DNA from: Defluviicoccus sp.
Lineage (GTDB): Bacteria > Pseudomonadota > Alphaproteobacteria > MPNO01
Direction of reading: 5' to 3'
NCBI GenBank assembly: GCA_028821395.1
Contig: JAPPGP010000186.1
Location: forward strand, 1-64,000
DNA: 64,000 nt
Part shown: positions 58,939-64,000 of the stretch, one piece after another
How the letters are laid out: every line of letters starts with the position of its first letter
Numbering within the stretch: position 1 is the stretch's first letter
The notes under the pieces: generated by a model
Seen by the model: only the letters and a program-made list of their open reading frames with translations
What the model was told of the DNA's origin: nothing
Database searches by the model: none
Translations under genes and position numbers: made by a program

Positions 58939-59315
58939 CCAAGGCCTATGACGACGGGCTGGAAATCCGCCGCAGCGTGCTCGGCGCCAAGTGGGTGGAC
59001 CCGCAGCTCGAGAAGGCGAAGTCCGACGATTTCGTCAACACCATCCAGGAACACGTCACCGAGCACTGCTGGGGCCTGGTCTGGACCCGCGACGGGCTCG
59101 ACCGCAAGACCCGCTCGATGCTGACGCTCGCGATCCTGACCACGCTCGGCAAGATGACCGAGCTCAAGGGCCATGTCCGGGGCGCGATCCACAACGGCTG
59201 CACGGTCGACGAGATCCGCGAGGTGCTGCTCCACGCCACCGTCTATGCCGGCGTACCGGCGGGGGTCGATGCGTTCCGCAACGCCAAGGAGGCGCTGGAC
59301 GGGCTGGAGCGGTAA
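58935..59315 (+). CDS. Carboxymuconolactone decarboxylase family protein
   Basis: YDDGLEIRRSVLGAKWVDPQLEKA, RTRSMLTL-type region, HVRGAIHNGCTVDEIREVLLHATVYAGVPAG. Confidence 0.93.
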   Translation: MTKAYDDGLEIRRSVLGAKWVDPQLEKAKSDDFVNTIQEHVTEHCWGLVWTRDGLDRKTRSMLTLAILTTLGKMTELKGHVRGAIHNGCTVDEIREVLLHATVYAGVPAGVDAFRNAKEALDGLER

Positions 59316-59351
59316 CGCCGCTCGATACGCCGTTGGCGTACCCTGCTCGTC

Positions 59352-59454
59352 ATGCCCGGACTCGATCCGGGCACCCATGGGCGCCGCCACCGCTCGCGTC
59401 CGACCGCCATGCAGGCGGAGAGGCCGAGTGGATGACCGGAACAAGTCCGGCCAT
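59352..59454. repeat. Paired REP-like palindromes in convergent junction
   Basis: ATGCCCGGACTCGATCCGGGCAC (59352-59374) and ATGACCGGAACAAGTCCGGCCAT (59432-59454). Confidence 0.82.
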
Positions 59455-59502
59455 GACGCGGTGGGGCGGGTTGCACAGGCGATCGGGAGCCTGGCCCCGC
59501 CC

Positions 59503-60243
59503 CTAAAAATCCCGCAGCAGACGCCCGCAGCCGGCGATCCGGTCCTCGATGCCGAGCGCCCTCAACGCGGCCCAGAGGGTCGCGCTGTTGCTGGTGACGA
59601 CCGGCTTGCCGAGCGCTTCCTCCAGCGGCTCGATGGCATCGACGGTGTTGAAGTCGGTGCAGCAGACCAGCAGCGCCTCGGCTTCGGGCCGGTCGACCGC
59701 CATCGCGTGGTCGAACACTGCCCGGGGCGGGACGCGCGAGATCCGCTGGATGCCTTCGAGCGAGGCATTGAGCCCGAGCCCGGAGGCGGCGACCACCTCG
59801 ATGCCGTGTGCGGCGAGGTACTCCGTCTCGTGCGCGTTGGTCTCCTCGGTATAGGGCGTCGCCATGGCGATCCGCGCGACGCCGAGCGCCTCCAGCGCGG
59901 CGAGGATCGCGCCCGCGGTCGAGATCCCCTCGACCCCGGAGACCTCGCGCATCTTGCCGAGCAGGCGGTCGGCGGGGCAGGCCATCGACCCGGCGGTGCA
60001 GCCATAGGCGACGAGGTCGACCGCGCAGGTCGCGAGCTCGCCGCAGGCGCGGTGGAGGTCGCGCATCATCTCCGCGAAGTCGTCCGCGGCCGGGTCGGGG
60101 TGCAGCGGCGAGCGGGTGAAATGGAAGGTGACGCCGTCCGGCTTCAGCCGGTTGAACTCGGTCTCGTTGACGGTGTTGCTCGGCGGCACGATCACCCCGA
60201 TGCGGGCGCGCCAGCCGTCGGGCCTGATGCGATCCAGGGACAC
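59503..60243 (-). CDS. Asp/Glu racemase superfamily (arylmalonate decarboxylase / maleate isomerase-like)
   Basis: RIGVIVPPSNTVNETEFNRLKPDGVTFHFTRSPL, YGCTAGSMA, VCCTDFNTVDAIEPLE (two-Cys pattern); GTG start. Confidence 0.88.
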   Translation of the reverse strand: MSLDRIRPDGWRARIGVIVPPSNTVNETEFNRLKPDGVTFHFTRSPLHPDPAADDFAEMMRDLHRACGELATCAVDLVAYGCTAGSMACPADRLLGKMREVSGVEGISTAGAILAALEALGVARIAMATPYTEETNAHETEYLAAHGIEVVAASGLGLNASLEGIQRISRVPPRAVFDHAMAVDRPEAEALLVCCTDFNTVDAIEPLEEALGKPVVTSNSATLWAALRALGIEDRIAGCGRLLRDF

Positions 60244-60397
60244 GGGCGTTTCCTCTGTCCGGTTGGCTTCGAGCTTGCCAAGCCGGTGGCGGCCGGACAA
60301 GCGCGCAAGGGGGCGGCCAAGCGGGCGGCACGAGCCGCCGGTTCCATCGCCGGCGGATGCGCTTTACTGTGTGGCGGCAGACTGCGGGGAGGGGGAC

Positions 60398-61015
60398 ATG
60401 GCCGAGACGCTCCGCAACAAGGAGGCGAGTTGCCTGCTCGTCTCCTGTCATCCGCTGGAGGACAGCCTGTGCCACCATCTGGTGGCGCGGGTGGAGGCGG
60501 GGCTGAAGGCGAACGGCGTCGTCTACGAGCATCTCGACCTCTACCGGCACGGGTTCGAGGCGCCGCTGTCGGCGGCCGAGCGCGGCAGCTATTTCGACGG
60601 CTTCGACGGCAGCCGGGTCGAGGCCGAAATGGCCCAGCTCAAGCGGGCGGAGACGGTGGTCCTGGTCTTCCCCACCTGGTGGTTCGGCATGCCGGCGCTG
60701 CTAAAAGGCTGGTTCGACCGGGTGTGGGCGCCCGACGTCGCCTTCGTCCACGTGCCGGCGACCGGCAGCATCTCGCCGATCCTGGACGGTCTCAAGCACT
60801 GCCTTGCGATCACCACGCTCGCCTCGCCCTGGAAAGTCGACCGGTTGCTGCTGCGCCAGCCGGTCAAGCGGGTCCTCAAGGGCGGCATCCTCAAGGGCTG
60901 CGCGCCGCAGGCGACGCTGGAGATGCTGAGCCTCTACGGCGTGAACCTGCTCGACGAGAAGCGGCTCGAGGCGTTCCGCCTGAAGATCGACCGCGCGGTC
61001 GCGAGGATACGCTGA
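60398..61015 (+). CDS. Flavodoxin-like NAD(P)H dehydrogenase (quinone)
   Basis: LLVSCHPLEDSLCHHLVARVEAGL, VFPTWWFGMPALLKGWFDRVWAPDVAF. Confidence 0.92.
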   Translation: MAETLRNKEASCLLVSCHPLEDSLCHHLVARVEAGLKANGVVYEHLDLYRHGFEAPLSAAERGSYFDGFDGSRVEAEMAQLKRAETVVLVFPTWWFGMPALLKGWFDRVWAPDVAFVHVPATGSISPILDGLKHCLAITTLASPWKVDRLLLRQPVKRVLKGGILKGCAPQATLEMLSLYGVNLLDEKRLEAFRLKIDRAVARIR

Positions 61016-62214
61016 GCGGGACCCAAGATCGCGTCCTGATTGCGGGGGCGGGTCCGGTCGGCAGCGTCGCCGCGCTGGCGCTGGCGCGCGCCGGCATCCC
61101 GGTGACCCTGGTCGAGGCCTGTGACAGCCTGCCGCTCGATCTTCGCGCCTCGACCTTCCACCCGCCGACCCTCGACATGCTCGACGAGCTCGACGTCGTC
61201 GATGCGCTGATCGCCCAGGGCATCGTCTGCCCGGTCTGGCAGAACCGCGATACCGCGCGCGGCATCGTCGCCGAGTGGGATCTCGGCGTTCTCAGGGACG
61301 ACACCGGCCACCCCTACCGGGTGCAGGCCGAGCAGTACAAGCTCAACGGCATCGTCGTCGACATCCTGGAGGGGATGCAAGAGGCCGAAGTCAGGTTCTC
61401 CACCGAAGCGGTCGCCGCCCGCCAGGATTCCGACCGGGTCATGCTCGACGTGGACGGGCCGGGTGGCGCGATAACCCTGACCGGGCGCTACCTGATCGCC
61501 GCCGACGGCGCATCGAGCGTTGTCCGCATCGGCGCGGGGATCGGGTTTCCCGGCCTCACCTTCCCCGAGCTCTGGCTCTGCACCTCGACGGAATACGACT
61601 TCGCGGCCCATTTCGAGAATCTCGCGCCCATCGCCTATGTCGCCGACCCGGAATCCTGGTTCGTGTTCGTGCGCGTGCCCGGCCTGTGGCGGCTGCTGAT
61701 GCCGACCCGGCCCGGCGACACCGCCGAGGAGCTGGTGAGCGAGGAGGTGGTCCAGGCGCGGATGCACGCCGTCTGTCCCAAGGAAGGGCCGTACGAGACC
61801 TATCACCGGACGGCCTACGCGGTGCATCAGCGGGTCGCGGAGACCTACCGCGCGGGACGGATCTTCCTCGCCGGCGATTCGGCCCACATCAACAACCCGC
61901 TCGGCGGGATGGGGATGAACGGCGGCATCCACGATGCGGTCAATCTGTGCGCCAAGATCGTCAAGGTGTGGCACGGCGAGGCGGACGAGGCGCTGTTCGA
62001 CCTCTACGACGCGCAGCGCCGGCCGATCGCCGTCGAATACGTGCAGGCGGCGACGCTGCGCAACAAGGCGCTGCTGGAGGAAAGGGACCCCACGGTGCGG
62101 GAGAAGCGGCTCGACGACCTCGCCCGCCAGGCCGAGGACCCGGCGAAGGCGCGCGAGTTCCTGCTGCGCTCCTCGATGATCGCGGCGTTGAGAAAGGCGG
62201 AGGCGGTCGGCTGA
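61012..62214 (+). CDS. FAD-dependent aromatic monooxygenase (PHBH-like)
   Basis: VLIAGAGPVGSVAALALARAGIPVTLVEA, FLAGDSAHINNPLGGMGMNGGIHDAVNL; start inferred as CTG 61012. Confidence 0.92.
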   Translation: MSGTQDRVLIAGAGPVGSVAALALARAGIPVTLVEACDSLPLDLRASTFHPPTLDMLDELDVVDALIAQGIVCPVWQNRDTARGIVAEWDLGVLRDDTGHPYRVQAEQYKLNGIVVDILEGMQEAEVRFSTEAVAARQDSDRVMLDVDGPGGAITLTGRYLIAADGASSVVRIGAGIGFPGLTFPELWLCTSTEYDFAAHFENLAPIAYVADPESWFVFVRVPGLWRLLMPTRPGDTAEELVSEEVVQARMHAVCPKEGPYETYHRTAYAVHQRVAETYRAGRIFLAGDSAHINNPLGGMGMNGGIHDAVNLCAKIVKVWHGEADEALFDLYDAQRRPIAVEYVQAATLRNKALLEERDPTVREKRLDDLARQAEDPAKAREFLLRSSMIAALRKAEAVG

Positions 62215-62218
62215 AGCG

Positions 62219-63412
62219 CTACTCGGCGGCGATCGCCGCTTCAAGCCCGGCGTAGTTGCCGTCGTCGAGCGCGCGCACGCCCGGCATCACCTGCTCGGCG
62301 AACAGGTCGATGTTCCTCCGTGTGAGGTCGGCCGGCAGGGTGGCGAACTGCAACATGGCGACGAAGTTCTGGAAGCCGGTCAGGCGGTGCGCCTCCGCGA
62401 TCCGCTTCAGCACTGTCTCCGGGCTGCCGCAGAGGAAGGTGCCGGCCTCGATGAGCCGTTCGATCGAGGGGCCCTGGCCGCCGCGCAGTTGGCGCTTGTG
62501 CTTGAGCACGCCCTTGAGCGAGGCATGGCTCAGATAGCCGGGCGGAAAGTGCATCTCCATCGGCATGTTGAGGAACTTCGAGAAGAAGGTCTCGATATGC
62601 GGCCTCGCCTCTTCTATCGCCCGCTCGTCGGTTTCGGCCACATAGGTCGGCGCGGCCCAGCCGATCTGGCTCGACGCGGCGGCATATCCGTGCGTCCGCC
62701 TCGCCACGTCGCGGTACAGGTTGAGGTAGCGCGCGACCGAGGCGAAGGGGCTGTAGGTCTGGAGATAGACGTAGCGCCGGTCGGGGTGCGAGGCCCATTC
62801 GATGGTCTCGGTCGAGCCCTGCGACGGGCACCAGATCGGCGGGTGCGGCTGCTGATAGGGACGCGGCCAGAGATTGACGTATTCGAAGTGGTAGTGCCTG
62901 CCCTCGAAGGCGAACGGCCCCTCCTCGGTCCAGGCGCGCACCACGAGTTCATGCGCCTCCTGGTGGCGTGACAGCGACTGCGTCGGGTTGCCGCCCATCG
63001 AGTAGTACTCGGCGCCGATGCCGCGCACGAAGCCCGAGATCAGCCGCCCCTCGGTGATGCAGTCGATCATCGCGTGCTCTTCGGCCAGCGTCAGCGGATG
63101 CTCGCGGAGGCAGAAGGCGTTGCCCAAAATGGCGATCTTCGCCCGCGAGGTGCGGCGCGCGAGCGCGGCGGCCATCACGACCGGCGAGGGCATCAGACCG
63201 TAGGCATTCTGATGGTGCTCGTTGACGCAGAGCCCGTCGAACCCGGCCTGCTCGCAATATTCGAGCTCGTCGAGATAGCGGTTGTAGAGCCGATGCCCCT
63301 CTTCGGGGTCGAACAGGCTGTTGGGCAGCACCACCCAGGCCGCCTTGTGCTTCGCCCGCTCGGCCATGTCGAGCGCGGCATAGGGCATCAGGTGGAACGA
63401 GAAGACCTGCAT
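62219..63412 (-). CDS. LLM-class flavin-dependent oxidoreductase
   Basis: FDGLCVNEHHQNAYGLMPSPVVMAAALARRTSRAKIAILGN, GFVRGIGAEY. Confidence 0.93.
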   Translation of the reverse strand: MQVFSFHLMPYAALDMAERAKHKAAWVVLPNSLFDPEEGHRLYNRYLDELEYCEQAGFDGLCVNEHHQNAYGLMPSPVVMAAALARRTSRAKIAILGNAFCLREHPLTLAEEHAMIDCITEGRLISGFVRGIGAEYYSMGGNPTQSLSRHQEAHELVVRAWTEEGPFAFEGRHYHFEYVNLWPRPYQQPHPPIWCPSQGSTETIEWASHPDRRYVYLQTYSPFASVARYLNLYRDVARRTHGYAAASSQIGWAAPTYVAETDERAIEEARPHIETFFSKFLNMPMEMHFPPGYLSHASLKGVLKHKRQLRGGQGPSIERLIEAGTFLCGSPETVLKRIAEAHRLTGFQNFVAMLQFATLPADLTRRNIDLFAEQVMPGVRALDDGNYAGLEAAIAAE

Positions 63413-63441
63413 GGACTCTTCCTTTGCGGGGGGCTGCCGGC

Positions 63442-64000
63442 TCACGCCGCCTTGCGCATCGGGCTCCGCTGGCCAGCCTGTTCCATCAGCGGCATGACCC
63501 GGTCGATCCACTGGGCGAGCTCGGTCTTGTAGTCGACCCAGGACATCAGCACGCCGTCGATGCCGATCTCGATCAGCTTGTCGATCTCGGCGACGATGGT
63601 CTCCGGCGTGCCGACCAGCGGGTAGCCGCCATGGCCGGCGATGAAGTGGAAGCGGAACTCGTCGAGCACCTTGGGATCCAGGGTCTTGGACTGCATGCCG
63701 AAGATGTCGAGCAGGTTGTTCACCGCCTCGTAGTCGCCCTTCCGGCGCACGTAGTAGTCGAGATAGTCCGCGGCCTCGGCGTCGGTGTCGCGGCAGACGA
63801 CATAGACGTGGATCCAGCTCTGAACCTCGCGCCCGGCCTCGCGCGCCATCGCCTTGAGGCTGGCGATCTGCGCCTTGCCGGCCTCGGCCTCGTGCTCCTT
63901 GAGGATGACGAAGTTCATGTCGGCCTGGGTGGCGGCGAAACGCTGGCCTGCCGGCGAGCCGCCGGCGTTCATGACGGGCAGGACCGGCTGGACCGGCTTG
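63442..64000 (-). CDS. LLM-class flavin-dependent oxidoreductase, C-terminal part (runs off window)
   Basis: PLVGTPETIVAEIDKLIEIGIDGVLMSWVDY; frame remains open to the window edge. Confidence 0.8.
   Translation of the reverse strand, partial: KPVQPVLPVMNAGGSPAGQRFAATQADMNFVILKEHEAEAGKAQIASLKAMAREAGREVQSWIHVYVVCRDTDAEAADYLDYYVRRKGDYEAVNNLLDIFGMQSKTLDPKVLDEFRFHFIAGHGGYPLVGTPETIVAEIDKLIEIGIDGVLMSWVDYKTELAQWIDRVMPLMEQAGQRSPMRKAA

Overview
A 64 kb, high-GC, gene-dense window that reads like an alphaproteobacterial chromosome (taxonomy inferred from composition and gene families only). I find about 64 credible protein genes, almost all for uptake and catabolism of carboxylic/aromatic-type acids: two complete TRAP transporters, one NitT/TauT-type ABC transporter, one orphan Bug/TctC solute-binding protein, three tandem UbiD-family decarboxylases, two FMN alpha-hydroxyacid dehydrogenases flanking a ThDP enzyme, a methylcitrate-cycle-like prpD-prpB-prpC operon, a second PrpD/isocitrate-lyase-like pair, a CoA ligase, split hydantoinase A/B genes, an arylmalonate-decarboxylase/maleate-isomerase-like protein, flavin monooxygenases and LLM oxidoreductases. 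No rRNA, tRNA, CRISPR, prophage or transposase was recognised, and no classical transcription-factor gene is evident. The observations most worth checking are: (i) a degenerate CysN-CysC fusion whose GTPase half has lost its P-loop and switch I while the APS-kinase half looks intact; (ii) a DUF924 / anti-sigma-type HATPase fusion; (iii) an ABC-Rieske-amidohydrolase-PrpD-isocitrate lyase-cupin operon of unclear substrate; (iv) a PIN-toxin locus whose antitoxin frame runs through the toxin gene, fitting a 1-nt indel; (v) a small membrane-protein gene killed by two in-frame stops; (vi) a family of paired, covarying palindromes sitting in convergent gene junctions. All function calls are by eye from the translations; no database search was run. 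Many long antisense ORFs in the supplied track are GC-shadow artefacts.
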